The notes: generated from the letters alone by a model not told the origin. 64,000 nucleotides of DNA from Cyrtodaria siliqua (GCA_037043455.1 JAWPHD010001144.1:248001-312000), one strand, 5' to 3'; shown: positions 1-9,077, counted from the stretch's first letter. Program-made: numbers and translations.

Positions 1-1783
1 GATATAGGTAACACACGCCAACACCATACAGCTTCTACTTACACCATTTAGGCAATACATAATGTGTATATTGCCATCCATGAATAATAAACCTAATCGG
101 CTTACTTAATTATTTTGTATGGTGTTTTACGTCATTTTAAACACTGTAACGAGATTTCAATTATTAAAAATACTCATGACGATTATTTATATATAAATAA
201 TGTTGCTTATTCTTTTTAGGAATGCTACATGGATCACATTGAGAATTCAGTAACAAGACAGTCTCTTTTTACGGCTGGTTGTCGGTCAAAGCAGGTAATA
301 ATTCACCCAGTTAGTGATACACAAGTCTGAACCACCGGGACGGGATCATTAATAACTCCGAGTTAACTCTGTGTTGGCGATTATAATTAAAGAACAAATA
401 GCAATATCTGTTCAGTAATTCCTGAGAATATGTGTTATAGTAACGGCAGCAATCTTGAATGTTGCACTGAATCTTTGTTAACAAACAGTTCATCCATTCG
501 AAGTTTGGTCAAAATTCACTTAGCGATTGGACATTGAGCAAAAACGACATATTTATTATAAATGTATTGCTCTTGATAAGGTTAATCAAAGTGCTGAAAG
601 CACTGATGGACTAGGGGCTTTGGAAATTGAACAGTTCTGTTGAGTGTACATGGTGTAAGTGCACAAGACATGTAAGAAAGCGTCTTCTTGAGTTCAAAGG
701 GATCAGATTGTAATTATTAATTCCGACGCTTGCACCGGATAGAAATATGGGCCGTATGAGTTATCCTTTTTGGAACAATACGTCTAATTTTATTATCGTT
801 TACATATTTTTTTATTGGGGTATGTATTCCGTCATTTATTAATTCGGAGCAACATTATTCATATCTGTACAAAGTCGGATTCGAAAAAAATCTTCTCCAC
901 TCGATTAATAGTGATCGCGGGTCATGAAATCAACGCGTGATCAATTCAATCTATTGCGTCTGAAATGCCGCTTCTACAGCGTAGTAATACAATTTGTAAA
1001 TTCTGCAATTATAACATTTTGACGAAGACTTTCTTTAAGCTTGGTGACTGATGTTCCATTTTCCCGCTGCTATCACAAATGTTTACCTCTATTCTTTTTT
1101 GCTGAAAAATAACTACTTTTTCTCGGAATCAGTAGTCCTTTCGAAATTAATATGCAAATGAGTTACTTTATACCAGGTTTGCAAAACTGGATGTACGGGG
1201 GTCCGAACGGGGTTTATAATATTTCGAGATAAAATATATCATCTTGTTTCTTGTCTTAGTAGAAGAAAAGTAGGCCCAAACATCACATTCTTCAATTTTC
1301 TTTCCATTTCCCACAGCTTAATTACGATTTAGATGGTATTTGTTTGATCCGGAGAACTATTTCTTCTCTACACAAGGCCAGGGCACCTATGAATATGCAT
1401 ACACTGAGTGGGATGTGTTAACCTGTTTTATGCGAATGAACACCCAATCAAAATGACAGCTGACGCTCTGTCTGTTAGCGTAGTGATACATTACGTCAGT
1501 GACGATCTGTTGCGGCTTCTAGCGTGCTCGAATTTTGTCGCCTGCTAAGGACTAGGGCTTGCAAAGCCCCTGGTCCAAAAACGAATTTCAGCTTGTTTTA
1601 TGTAACTTGACTAAACGTCACTGATTTTCACCAAAATTAGAATTGAAGATGGTTTCAACAGGATCTGGGACCAAATCAGCAAGGCGCAAAATTGAAGCGT
1701 GTGTTAAAGAGTTTTTGCCCTTGTTTAGTAAATATATTGTATCTTGTCCATAGTTTATAATAACACCGCATGCGAATATATAT
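1..1783. other. Host flank left of the Polinton, no gene recognised
   Basis: AT-rich sequence with many stops in all frames. No exon, RNA gene or known repeat could be supported. One short imperfect hairpin is visible around 1547-1575 (GGACTAGGGCTTG paired with CAAAGCCCCTGGTCC). The block ends at the ATATAT target duplication of the Polinton. Confidence 0.5.
1778..1783. repeat. Left target-site duplication of the Polinton (ATATAT)
   Basis: ATATAT lies directly before the left inverted repeat, and the same six bases follow the right inverted repeat at 16520-16525. Polintons usually make 6-bp duplications. The site is low complexity, so the border could equally be shifted by 2 bp (element start at 1782). 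Confidence 0.5.
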
Positions 1784-2018
1784 GTAAAATTGGGGTCCTG
1801 TGGTATTTTTGAGTTGCCGAAAATACCACAGGAATTTTTTAATTTTTTTAAACACACCTATCTACAAATCAGCATGAAATGCTGATTTTGCTTGTTATTT
1901 GTTGATTTTGCCCAAATATTTCATGAAATGGTGATTTTACTTGATTTATTAAAACTTTTTTAAAATAGGGGTAGTGAAGATTGCAAGTTTAATTTTTTTT
2001 TATAAGTTATCAAAATTA
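1784..2018 (+). repeat. Left terminal inverted repeat of the Polinton
   Basis: About 235 bp that reappear in inverted orientation at 16286-16519 with only one or two differences. It starts GTAAAATTGGGGTCCTG and ends near ATAAGTTATCAAAATTA. Near its outer end (1797-1832) it carries a 13-bp perfect hairpin, CCTGTGGTATTTT paired with AAAATACCACAGG around a 10-nt loop. High similarity between the two ends suggests recent insertion or maintenance by gene conversion. Confidence 0.93.
1797..1832. repeat. Hairpin inside the left terminal repeat
   Basis: A perfect 13-bp stem (CCTGTGGTATTTT / AAAATACCACAGG) with loop TGAGTTGCCG, 13 bp from the proposed tip. The mirror copy is at 16471-16506. It could act in protein-primed replication or integrase recognition; this is inference. 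Confidence 0.85.
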
Positions 2019-2042
2019 CAACATATTTTTTTTTTTATATGG

Positions 2043-2312
2043 TTAAACATCAATACGTCTAAATTTTAAGCACTCAGCATTATAATCTTTAAATTTCCAA
2101 TAACGTGTCATTATTCTGACTGAAACTCCACCACAATCAGCACAAATTTTATTTTTTGCTTTTGTGCCTTTTTTACATATTGAGCACGGTAATACATGAC
2201 TTGTTTTTAATCTATACTTATGCAAACTGCAATAATTAGAATCTTTTGTAGTCTTATTTTTACACGGATTGTGTAATCCAATTTTAAGAAATGTGCAAAC
2301 ATTAATTTCCAT
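2043..2312 (-). CDS. Small cysteine-rich putative zinc-binding protein (89 aa)
   Basis: First gene inside the left terminal repeat, divergent from POLB. No catalytic domain is recognised. Two candidate metal-binding clusters are visible. The N-terminal one has Cys6, Cys17 and the motif YCSLHK (Cys28, His31), a C-x(n)-C-x10-C-x2-H pattern like small zinc modules in several large DNA viruses. The C-terminal one is CSIC followed by CADC, two CxxC knuckles. The start is supported by a 17-nt upstream box that mirrors the box before POLB. A nucleic-acid-binding or regulatory role fits its place but is inferred. It is too short and unusual to name. Confidence 0.7.
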   Translation of the reverse strand: MEINVCTFLKIGLHNPCKNKTTKDSNYCSLHKYRLKTSHVLPCSICKKGTKAKNKICADCGGVSVRIMTRYWKFKDYNAECLKFRRIDV

Positions 2313-2380
2313 TGTTTCTTTTTGATATATTTTTTTATATTAAATAAAAAAAAAATATATAAGTATATCAAAAAGAAATA
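2313..2380. promoter_or_regulatory. Bidirectional promoter with mirrored upstream boxes
   Basis: The 68-bp gap between the divergent Cys-rich gene and POLB is almost pure A/T. TATATCAAAAAGAAATA ends directly before the POLB ATG (2364-2380). The same box with one change (TATATCAAAAAGAAACA, minus strand, 2313-2329) ends directly before the other ATG. TATA-like runs lie between them. Identical placement on both sides suggests a real transcription signal with a very short leader. Confidence 0.65.
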
Positions 2381-3376
2381 ATGAAGACTGAAGAGATTAT
2401 AGAAAATTTAATACGCCTGTTTGATACAGGTGTAATAGATAAGCAAACACTATCTAACTGTATAAATGCATTGAAAGAAGTTCCAAAGAAAACTCTAAAA
2501 GAGGTTAAATCTCAAACATTAGAAAATGTACTCAAAAGACGACGTGCTAAAAAACAACGTAAACGAGAAAAGCAGAAATATGATAAATTACAAGAAAATG
2601 TTATAAATGAACAAAAGCAGAATTATGCTAAATTACAGGAAAATGTTATAAATGAACTGAAAGAGTTTAATGATAGAAAATCTAAAGAAAGTATTTCAGA
2701 ATTAAAACTGGTTGACAAGCCAATGTGTGGCTATTTCAAAGCATACGAAATATCTGCCAAAAAATATAAAGATCCTCGGAAACTACTCCATGATAAAAAA
2801 TCTATCATTACGAAACAAATAACCAAAGAGCTGACAAAAATGAATGGAATAAAATTTCAGTTAGGTCTCACTGTAGAATTATTTAAAGATGATGGTGCTA
2901 CAAAAAAATACACCACAGCAGTATTACATAGTGAACAAAATACAATTTTATCTTCTGAAAAAATAGATGAGTTGTATGATAAATCATCTGATGACATACA
3001 AGAAAATTTGGAAAGATTTACAAACACAGCATCAGGATTAGAAGTTGATTACTGTATTACACTTTATTTAAATTTTGCAAAGTATGAGCCACTAAAAGGT
3101 TCTTCATATATTCCTTTACATAAAGTAGTATCTGATAAGAAAGCAATTATAAATGTTATCAATAAAGATGATAGATGCTTGGAAGTGTCATTGGTTTCTG
3201 CTTTGTGGCCTAATAAAAATAATCCAATCAAGATGTCTAGTTACAACAAACACATGGGTAAGTTAAACATGAACGATATTGATTGTCCGACTCCGATTTC
3301 ACAAATTTCAAAAGTAGAAAAACAAAACAATCTTGCCATTAATGCTTACGGGTATACAGTATCAGAAAAAAATTAA
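2381..3376 (+). CDS. POLB: Protein-primed DNA polymerase B, N-terminal segment (frame 1 of 3)
   Basis: This 331-codon frame is the N-terminal part of the Polinton polymerase, which continues in another frame from about 3365. Residues 45-110 are very rich in Lys, Glu and Gln and predicted coiled coil; a short stretch ending KQxxAKLQENVINE is repeated twice. The rest has the charged character of the poorly conserved N-terminal domain that precedes the exonuclease in protein-primed enzymes, possibly carrying the terminal-protein function. The open frame ends in a spurious tail just after a run of seven A residues near 3366-3372, where homology-like sequence passes to the next frame. The break is therefore a 1-nt change in a homopolymer, real or a sequencing error. 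The start has the mirrored promoter box directly upstream. Confidence 0.85.
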   Translation: MKTEEIIENLIRLFDTGVIDKQTLSNCINALKEVPKKTLKEVKSQTLENVLKRRRAKKQRKREKQKYDKLQENVINEQKQNYAKLQENVINELKEFNDRKSKESISELKLVDKPMCGYFKAYEISAKKYKDPRKLLHDKKSIITKQITKELTKMNGIKFQLGLTVELFKDDGATKKYTTAVLHSEQNTILSSEKIDELYDKSSDDIQENLERFTNTASGLEVDYCITLYLNFAKYEPLKGSSYIPLHKVVSDKKAIINVINKDDRCLEVSLVSALWPNKNNPIKMSSYNKHMGKLNMNDIDCPTPISQISKVEKQNNLAINAYGYTVSEKN

Positions 3377-4844
3377 AAAGGCATCTGTTTTTCCATATAA
3401 AATATCAGAGCAGCCGAAGGACATAAAAATAATTAATTTGATGTTAATCTCTGAAGATACTGAAGTTGAACCAGAAAACGAAGATGATCCAAACAACGAA
3501 GAAGGGATTATAGATGATAATTACAACCCTGATGATAATCACGAAAAAGTTAAAAAAGAAACAAAATATCATTGGTGCTGGATTAAAGACCTAAACAAAT
3601 TACTTTATGATCAAAACAAACATCATTGTAAAACTTACTTTTGTGATCGTTGTCTTCATGGATGCTCCGATGAAGAACTACTTGAAAAACACAAAATAGA
3701 CTGTGAAGGTATTAACAAAAACTCTTGCCGGATCGAGATGCCAAAAAAAGGTACAATCACCAAATTTAAAAATCATCAAAAACAAATGCATGTACCTTAT
3801 GTAATATATGCTGACTGTGAAAGCATACTTAAACCCCAATCTTTAAATTTTGGAAAAAAATCACAAATCACAAATGTGCACAAAGCTTGTGGATTTGGGT
3901 ATCAAGTTGTTAGATATGATGGTAAAGCAGAAAAACCTGTTATTTATAGAGGTGAGGATACTGTTGAAAAGTTTTTAAATTATTTGGAATGTGAAAAGAG
4001 CAACATCAATAACATATTTGCTCATCCTAAACCTTTAATCATGACACTGCAAAATGAAATAGATCATGAAAAAGCAACACACTGCTGGATATGTAAAAAT
4101 ATAATTGACAACGATAAAAACTGTAAAGTAAGAGATCATTGTCATTTTACAGGAGAATATAGAGGTGCAGCCCATAAAAACTGCAACCTAAAATTAAAAA
4201 TAAGACCAAACAAAACAACAATTCCTGTTATGTTTCATAACCTTAAAGGATATGATAGTCATCTTATAATGCAAAATATAGCTAAAATAACAGGTAATAT
4301 TACTTGCATCCCAAATAATGCTGAAAAGTATATTTCATTTAGTGTTGGTCAATTTAGATTTTTAGACAGTTTCCAATTTATGAATTCGTCTCTGGAAAAA
4401 TTGGTTAAAGCAACAAACAAATCTGATTTTAAAATTACTAAAAATCAGTTTGGAGAACAAACAGATCTACTTTTACGAAAAGGTGTTTATCCATACGAAT
4501 ATATGGATAACATGGAAAGATTTAAAGAAACAGAATTACCACCCATAGAAATTTTTTACAGTAGTTTATCAGATGAAAACATAAGTTCTGAAGATTATGA
4601 ATATGCTCAAAAAATATGGAAAGAGTTTAACTGTAAAACCCTTGGTGATTATCATGATTTATATTTGAAAACGGATGTAACTTTGCTAGCAGATGTGTTT
4701 CAAACTTTTAGAAAAACATGTATGAATGCATACAAACTTGATCCTTTACATTATTATACAGCGCCGGGATTATCTTGGGATGCACTACTTAAATACTCAG
4801 AAATAGAATTAGAACTTTTATCAGACATTGATATGCATTTTTAG
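3333..4844 (+). CDS. POLB: Protein-primed DNA polymerase B, exonuclease and zinc/HNH segment (frame 2 of 3)
   Basis: Real coding starts near 3370; the first ~12 codons overlap the end of the previous frame. Domains in order: a Cys/His zinc finger (Cys104, Cys107, His120, Cys124); Exo I with Asp161 and Glu163 in YADCES; an HNH/endonuclease VII-like zinc insert with CWIC (251-254) and RDHCH (267-271); Exo II in FHNLKGYDSH (Asn303, Asp308); Exo III as YLKTD (444-448). All 3'-5' proofreading residues are present. The frame stops at 4842 beside a run of five T residues, and the polymerase continues in the next frame. A downstream block of the kind that precedes motif A (GLSWDALLKYS) is intact, so little or no sequence is lost. 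Confidence 0.9.
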   Translation: MPLMLTGIQYQKKIKKASVFPYKISEQPKDIKIINLMLISEDTEVEPENEDDPNNEEGIIDDNYNPDDNHEKVKKETKYHWCWIKDLNKLLYDQNKHHCKTYFCDRCLHGCSDEELLEKHKIDCEGINKNSCRIEMPKKGTITKFKNHQKQMHVPYVIYADCESILKPQSLNFGKKSQITNVHKACGFGYQVVRYDGKAEKPVIYRGEDTVEKFLNYLECEKSNINNIFAHPKPLIMTLQNEIDHEKATHCWICKNIIDNDKNCKVRDHCHFTGEYRGAAHKNCNLKLKIRPNKTTIPVMFHNLKGYDSHLIMQNIAKITGNITCIPNNAEKYISFSVGQFRFLDSFQFMNSSLEKLVKATNKSDFKITKNQFGEQTDLLLRKGVYPYEYMDNMERFKETELPPIEIFYSSLSDENISSEDYEYAQKIWKEFNCKTLGDYHDLYLKTDVTLLADVFQTFRKTCMNAYKLDPLHYYTAPGLSWDALLKYSEIELELLSDIDMHF

Positions 4845-4852
4845 AAAAGGGA

Positions 4853-6205
4853 ATGCGAGGTGGAATTAGCATGGTGTCAAAAAGATATGCCAAAGCGAAT
4901 AATCCACTTGTTGCTAATTACAAACCTGAAGATCAAAATAATTTCTTAATGTATTTTGATGCAAATAATTTATATGGTTGGGCAATGAGTCAAGCACTTC
5001 CGTATTCTGGATTTGTTTGGAAAAATAGAAACAAGTGTGGTTATTTCTCTAAACCTGGTACTGATAAAGGACAAATACTTGAAGTCGATTTAGAATATCC
5101 GAAAGAACTTCATGAATTGCATAATGGCTATCCACTTGCGCCAGAGAAGTTAGTAGTAAAAAAAGAATGGCTGTCTGGTTATCAAACAGATTTGCTGGAA
5201 AATAATACTATGACAGAACAACTAGTTCCTAATCTTATGGACAAGAAAAAGTATGTAATACATTACAAAAATCTGCAACTGTACTTATCTTTAGGTATGA
5301 AACTAAAAAAAGTACATAGAGTATTAGAATTTAATGAAAAAACATGGATGAAATCATACATAAATCTAAACACAGAACTTAGAAAAAAAGCTAAATCAAA
5401 CTTTGAAAAAGACTTTTACAAACTTATGAATAACTCTGTATTCGGAAAAACAATGGAAAATCTCCGCAAGCGGACTGATATAAAACTAGTCAGAACTGAT
5501 GGTTCTGAAAATGAAAAAATAAGAAAAATAATAGCTAAACCAAACTTTAACCGCCGTATAAAATTTTCAGATGAATTATCAGCAGTGCAGACAAACAAAA
5601 CAAAATTAACATTAAACAAACCAATTTATGTTGGGATGTCAGTATTGGATTTATCAAAGCATATGATGTATGATTGGTATTATAATACTTTGAAAAAAAG
5701 GTACGGAGATAACTGTACTTTATTATACACAGATACTGACAGCTTGCTTGTAGACATCAGAACAGATGATGCATACAAAGACATGGCTGAAATGAAAGAT
5801 GAGTATGACTTGAGTGATTATCCTCAAGATCACCCAATGCATGATGATACAAACAAAAAAGTATTGGGTAAAATGAAAGACGAATGTGCTGGTGTTGCTA
5901 TAGCTGAGTATGTTGGATTGAGGCCTAAGCTATATTCGATTTTGAGAGCTGATGAACAACTCATTAAAAAAGCAAAGGGTGTAAAAGAATATGTAGTTAA
6001 AAAACACATAAACTTTGAAAACTACAAAGATGCATTATTCAACAAGAAAAAATATAACCATGAAATGAATATGTTGCGATCAATAAAACATCAAATATAC
6101 GGCATAACAGTAAACAAAGTAACTTTGTCACCATTTTACTCAAAAAGATACATCCGAGAAGATGGAATTACAACTGATTCACATGGTTTCTATAAAAACT
6201 TATGA
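4853..6205 (+). CDS. POLB: Protein-primed DNA polymerase B, palm and thumb segment (frame 3 of 3)
   Basis: C-terminal polymerase domain. Motif A is YFDANNLYGWAM with catalytic Asp36, motif B is KLMNNSVFG (Lys190-Gly198), and motif C is YTDTDS with Asp294 and Asp296. All catalytic residues are intact. The N-terminal RGGIS...KRYAKANN stretch is the usual sequence just before motif A, so the first Met is internal and the frame joins the preceding segment without a true start codon. The frame ends near the normal family end. Its 3' end overlaps the convergent integrase reading by about 16 nt. The enzyme replicates the element by protein priming from its inverted termini. As written the gene is broken, so activity of this copy is doubtful unless the breaks are sequencing errors. 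Confidence 0.93.
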   Translation: MRGGISMVSKRYAKANNPLVANYKPEDQNNFLMYFDANNLYGWAMSQALPYSGFVWKNRNKCGYFSKPGTDKGQILEVDLEYPKELHELHNGYPLAPEKLVVKKEWLSGYQTDLLENNTMTEQLVPNLMDKKKYVIHYKNLQLYLSLGMKLKKVHRVLEFNEKTWMKSYINLNTELRKKAKSNFEKDFYKLMNNSVFGKTMENLRKRTDIKLVRTDGSENEKIRKIIAKPNFNRRIKFSDELSAVQTNKTKLTLNKPIYVGMSVLDLSKHMMYDWYYNTLKKRYGDNCTLLYTDTDSLLVDIRTDDAYKDMAEMKDEYDLSDYPQDHPMHDDTNKKVLGKMKDECAGVAIAEYVGLRPKLYSILRADEQLIKKAKGVKEYVVKKHINFENYKDALFNKKKYNHEMNMLRSIKHQIYGITVNKVTLSPFYSKRYIREDGITTDSHGFYKNL

Positions 6206-7106
6206 ATTTTGGTATCAGCAGGAACAATAAGTAATTCTTCTTTGACAAATCCTCTTTGTGGCGCTGGTGCTTTCAAATAATAAACTCTTATACCTTGCGT
6301 CACCATATAACTTTTAATCTTGTGAATATCTACACTCCACATTGGATCAGTTGCTCTGCGTCTTCCACCTTCTTGTTCCCCGGGTTGATATAAATATATC
6401 TTACACTTGCATTTATACAGATAGGATCATCTTTTAATATTTTTGTTTCAACAGGAGGAGGCTTTTTTGTCTCCGCATTTATGGCTTTAACAACTTCTGG
6501 TAATCTCTTTACCCATTCTCTATTACGTTTTTGCGAATCTATTTCCTTAGCATACTGATAGCCAAACAATCTTTCAGCTAATGTTCTGTTAAATCTTTCC
6601 ACTAAAGCTTGGTCTCTGTGTATTTCTGTTCTGCCCCTTCTGATATTTACTTTGTGCTTTGCCAGCAACTGCGATACTGCACCCATGAATTCTCTGCCTG
6701 GATCCACTTGTAATAATTTTGGATATTTTAGATGTCGACTGTATATATTTTCAAATGCTTTAGCAACTTCTTTACTATCCTTGGAAGTTAGCGGCTCTGC
6801 TTCTTTGTATCTACTTGCAATATCAACCACAGTCAATGCATATTTATATGTCTTGCGGCCACGACCAAAGCCAAAAGTATCATGCGGCAGAAATAACAAA
6901 TCAGCTTGATGCACTCCATTCTTAGTAGAAACATCAAACCTGGGTCTAACTATTTTCTTTGGCGCAGGTAAATAAATCTGCCACACAGCTTGTTTCTTTA
7001 AAAATGCTAATGCCTTTTTTTCACTGACACCAGCCTCTTTTGCTAATTTTTTAACTGCTGTGTAACCTCTCCAAAATCCTTTTGGGCTGTAATAAATCTT
7101 TTCCAT
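6190..7106 (-). CDS. INT: RVE-family retroviral-like integrase, C-terminal part frameshifted
   Basis: The continuous frame 6330-7106 (258 aa) carries the integrase core. The acidic triad is Asp69 (HQADLLFLP), Asp135 (VDPGREF) and Glu170 (LVERFNRTL), close to the D,D-35-E spacing. A helix-turn-helix-like N-terminus (YTAVKKLAKEAGVSEKKA) precedes it. At the GGGG run (6378-6381 on the plus strand) the frame shifts; a different minus-strand frame then stays open to a stop at 6190-6192 and reads as the basic, Trp-containing C-terminal part usual for these integrases. The listed span covers both. The gene lies tail to tail with POLB. The start is set by an A-rich leader shared with the divergent gene at 7151. 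The protein would insert linear element DNA and create the 6-bp duplications. Confidence 0.9.
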
Positions 7107-7150
7107 TTTTTTCTACTAAAGATTAAACTTTATATAACTATAAAGAAAAA
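7107..7150. promoter_or_regulatory. Short divergent promoter between INT and the 103-aa gene
   Basis: A 44-bp A/T gap with a TTATATAA core and an A5-A6 leader ending at each ATG. Layout is the same as at 2313-2380 and 14341-14376, so it most likely drives both genes. Confidence 0.5.
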
Positions 7151-7462
7151 ATGGATATCACAACTGCACAATTTGATGAACTGCTTGAAGAGCAATATCA
7201 AAATAGCACAAAGAAATGGACAGACTTGGAAATAGATAAAATATACAAAATTACAGATACGAAAATAGTAGAAACTGAATATGGTCCATCCATGGTATTG
7301 ACATTATCAGACAACGGTGAAGTATGGGCGCCTGATCATCTTAAAAATAAATTAGAGAAGAGTGCTAAACCACCATATTATATTCGACCACTTGGATTGA
7401 AACCATGTAAAAACAACCAAAAAAATAGGTATCATGCATATGACTTAGTCTTTTCAAAGTAA
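7151..7462 (+). CDS. Small acidic/lysine-rich protein, possible OB-fold ssDNA-binding protein (103 aa)
   Basis: No catalytic motif is seen. The pattern YKITDTKIVETEYGPSMVLT followed by a short loop, VWAP and a lysine-rich turn alternates polar and hydrophobic residues as in a small beta barrel. It resembles the short OB-fold-like proteins that accompany Polinton replication genes. It sits between INT and the structural cluster and is the only plus-strand gene until 9422. A single-stranded DNA-binding role in replication is a guess from fold pattern and position; another small beta protein is possible. The start is the first ATG after a TATA-like/A-rich leader. Confidence 0.6.
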   Translation: MDITTAQFDELLEEQYQNSTKKWTDLEIDKIYKITDTKIVETEYGPSMVLTLSDNGEVWAPDHLKNKLEKSAKPPYYIRPLGLKPCKNNQKNRYHAYDLVFSK

Positions 7463-7522
7463 ACGTAGTCATTTCAAATCCAAAAAAATCCAAAGTAATT
7501 ATAGTTTTAAACTATTTTTTTT

Positions 7523-7942
7523 TTATGAAATCAATTTGTACGCCACAAATCCAGTTGCAGCCATGCCCACTACAATAAACGTAATTTCTCTATTCTGTTG
7601 ATCCGGAGATGGTGTATAAAAATCACTCAACTTGGGCTCCGGTTCCAAAAGTAAATGTTTGCCAGTTATGTAATAATACTGTTTCATAGCTTGGTCTACA
7701 TCATCAAAAGTCTGCTTTGCATGATGTTCTTTTTGTAGTTGTTTATTAATAAAATCTAATCTCTCTGTTCTTTTTTTATTCCACTCCACTTGTGCTGCGT
7801 TTAATTTTTCTACGGCTTTGTCATGCCTTTGTCTTTCCTCATCTGAATGACTTCCCGTTTTTGAAAAGAAATAATTTGAACCGCTAAACGCCAATGCATT
7901 TGTTAATGCGCCACCTATCATCATTGCTACTGCACTTGCCAT
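7523..7942 (-). CDS. Polinton virion-type protein with glycine-rich N-terminus and C-terminal TM helix (139 aa)
   Basis: Begins with a Gly/Ala/Met-rich hydrophobic stretch (MIGGALTNALAFSGSN). A charged helical middle (about 30-80) follows, rich in Glu, Lys and Gln and probably coiled. The protein ends in a predicted membrane helix (IVVGMAATGFVAYKLI, 123-138). The start follows a TATATATATATA run and A-rich leader. It is the first of four minus-strand small genes (7523-9077) with short gaps, which look like a late virion-protein cluster. Similar short membrane proteins are common in animal Polintons, but function is unknown. A minor membrane or capsid-cementing protein is the best guess. Confidence 0.65.
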   Translation of the reverse strand: MASAVAMMIGGALTNALAFSGSNYFFSKTGSHSDEERQRHDKAVEKLNAAQVEWNKKRTERLDFINKQLQKEHHAKQTFDDVDQAMKQYYYITGKHLLLEPEPKLSDFYTPSPDQQNREITFIVVGMAATGFVAYKLIS

Positions 7943-7968
7943 TTTTTATATATATATATTTTTTAAAA

Positions 7969-8205
7969 TTATTTCATAATATCCGCAGGAATAATACCTT
8001 GCTTAATCAACATATCCTTTGTAGCCATTGCTAACATTATATCCACAGACAGCATCCCAAAATCTGTCATATTAAAATCCACTTTAGGTGCTGGTCTTTT
8101 TAGTATTTTTCTGCCAATCTCAGAATATCCAACAGTTAGAAGTGTTTCCACTCCTGCATGATACATCATATTTACAATTTGTTTTCCGTCAATACTTGCT
8201 GCCAT
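7969..8205 (-). CDS. Small Polinton protein of unknown function (78 aa)
   Basis: Compact protein without a clear membrane helix. Hydrophobic helices (NMMYHAGVETLLTVGYSEIG and VDIMLAMATKDMLIKQG) flank a basic, proline-containing turn (KRPAPKVDF). It lies 26 bp upstream of the 139-aa gene on the same strand and has its own A/T leader. It was not recognised beyond being typical of the small genes in this part of Polintons. The reading frame is clean and its start is in the common sequence context, so it is likely real. Confidence 0.6.
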   Translation of the reverse strand: MAASIDGKQIVNMMYHAGVETLLTVGYSEIGRKILKRPAPKVDFNMTDFGMLSVDIMLAMATKDMLIKQGIIPADIMK

Positions 8206-8239
8206 TTTTTTTATATGATTATTTTTTTAAAATAAATTA

Positions 8240-8611
8240 TTAAAAATCAAACGGGTCTTTTGGTGCAACATGAACAGGTTGCACAGCTACAGGTTGCGTA
8301 GCAGATTTCTTGTTATAAATATACAAACCCAACCCAGCAATGCCTAATAAAACCAGACACGGTGGAATATAATTTTTGTATACGTTTATTTTGATTTTTT
8401 CTGGTTCTTCTTCACCTATTGTTATTTTTGTTATTTGATTTGCAGCATCTTGCTTTGCAGCATTTTGATTTGTAACATCTTGAAGCAAACGCTTTGCCTT
8501 TTTTGCCGCTGCTCCTTTTTTTCCAGCTTCTACTCGTTTTAGAGTTTTTACTTTTTGTTGTTCAACAGGTTGTGTAACAACAGGTATAACTTCACTCTCT
8601 TGGTTCTCCAT
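8240..8611 (-). CDS. Lysine-rich single-pass membrane protein (123 aa)
   Basis: The N-terminal 80 residues are hydrophilic with a strongly basic Ala/Lys tract (GKKGAAAKKAKR, 30-41). This suggests DNA or RNA contact, or packing against the genome. A single membrane helix follows (PCLVLLGIAGLGLYIYN, 84-100), then a short Pro/Val tail. Its start overlaps the end of the 161-aa gene by 20 nt, a sign of tight co-packing on the minus strand. A basic core-type protein anchored in a membrane is an inference; no family name is assigned. Confidence 0.65.
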   Translation of the reverse strand: MENQESEVIPVVTQPVEQQKVKTLKRVEAGKKGAAAKKAKRLLQDVTNQNAAKQDAANQITKITIGEEEPEKIKINVYKNYIPPCLVLLGIAGLGLYIYNKKSATQPVAVQPVHVAPKDPFDF

Positions 8612-9077
8612 TTATATTATCTATAATTTTATTTTTATTTAAATCAATATGTCTAACAGTTGTCAGTATTGCTGTAAATGGTGCTAAGCACATCCCATAC
8701 CTGTAATACAACTCACAACAAGCACTTGTCAAAGCATGATTAATAAATGGGTCTTCCTCCAAATCTTCTATCAGTTTTGGTGGATTGGTTACATTAAAAT
8801 ATTTTGATACTCCCATCACATACAAGTTAATAAAAGAATTACCTAAAGTCTTGGTCATACTTGCCCCAAGCCTTGCTTCATATCTGCTGTAAAGTTTGTT
8901 AATTTCATCTGGTGGCATGCCATCTATGTTTGTGAGTTGTATGTCCTTACCCAAATATTGACGACTACCACCGCCAGCCACTATGGCTGATAATCTTTCT
9001 TTTTTTGTTTCTTGTTGCTTTGATTCATCTGGTTCCGTCTGTTCCGATATATTTTGTAATAGTTCTTCCGCATTCAT
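8592..9077 (-). CDS. Conserved-looking Polinton structural protein of unknown role (161 aa)
   Basis: The frame is open upstream to 9215, but I chose the Met at 9077. It follows the A-rich/TATA leader used by the other genes, and the extra 46 residues are an AT-driven hydrophobic run. Features: an acidic/Gln N-terminus, a glycine turn (VAGGGSRQYLGKD), a helical middle, and a C-terminal hydrophobic region with paired cysteines (TSACCELYYRYGMCLAPF). A membrane-anchored form starting at 9215 cannot be excluded. It overlaps the next gene by 20 nt. Function is unknown; location suggests a virion component. Confidence 0.6.
   Translation of the reverse strand: MNAEELLQNISEQTEPDESKQQETKKERLSAIVAGGGSRQYLGKDIQLTNIDGMPPDEINKLYSRYEARLGASMTKTLGNSFINLYVMGVSKYFNVTNPPKLIEDLEEDPFINHALTSACCELYYRYGMCLAPFTAILTTVRHIDLNKNKIIDNINGEPRE

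Noticed and set aside
4830..4850. Programmed -1 ribosomal frameshift at a T5 run between two POLB frames
   Set aside because: The slippery run is out of phase for a canonical heptamer, and three other breaks in the element lie at similar sites without any frameshift signal. A plain indel is simpler.
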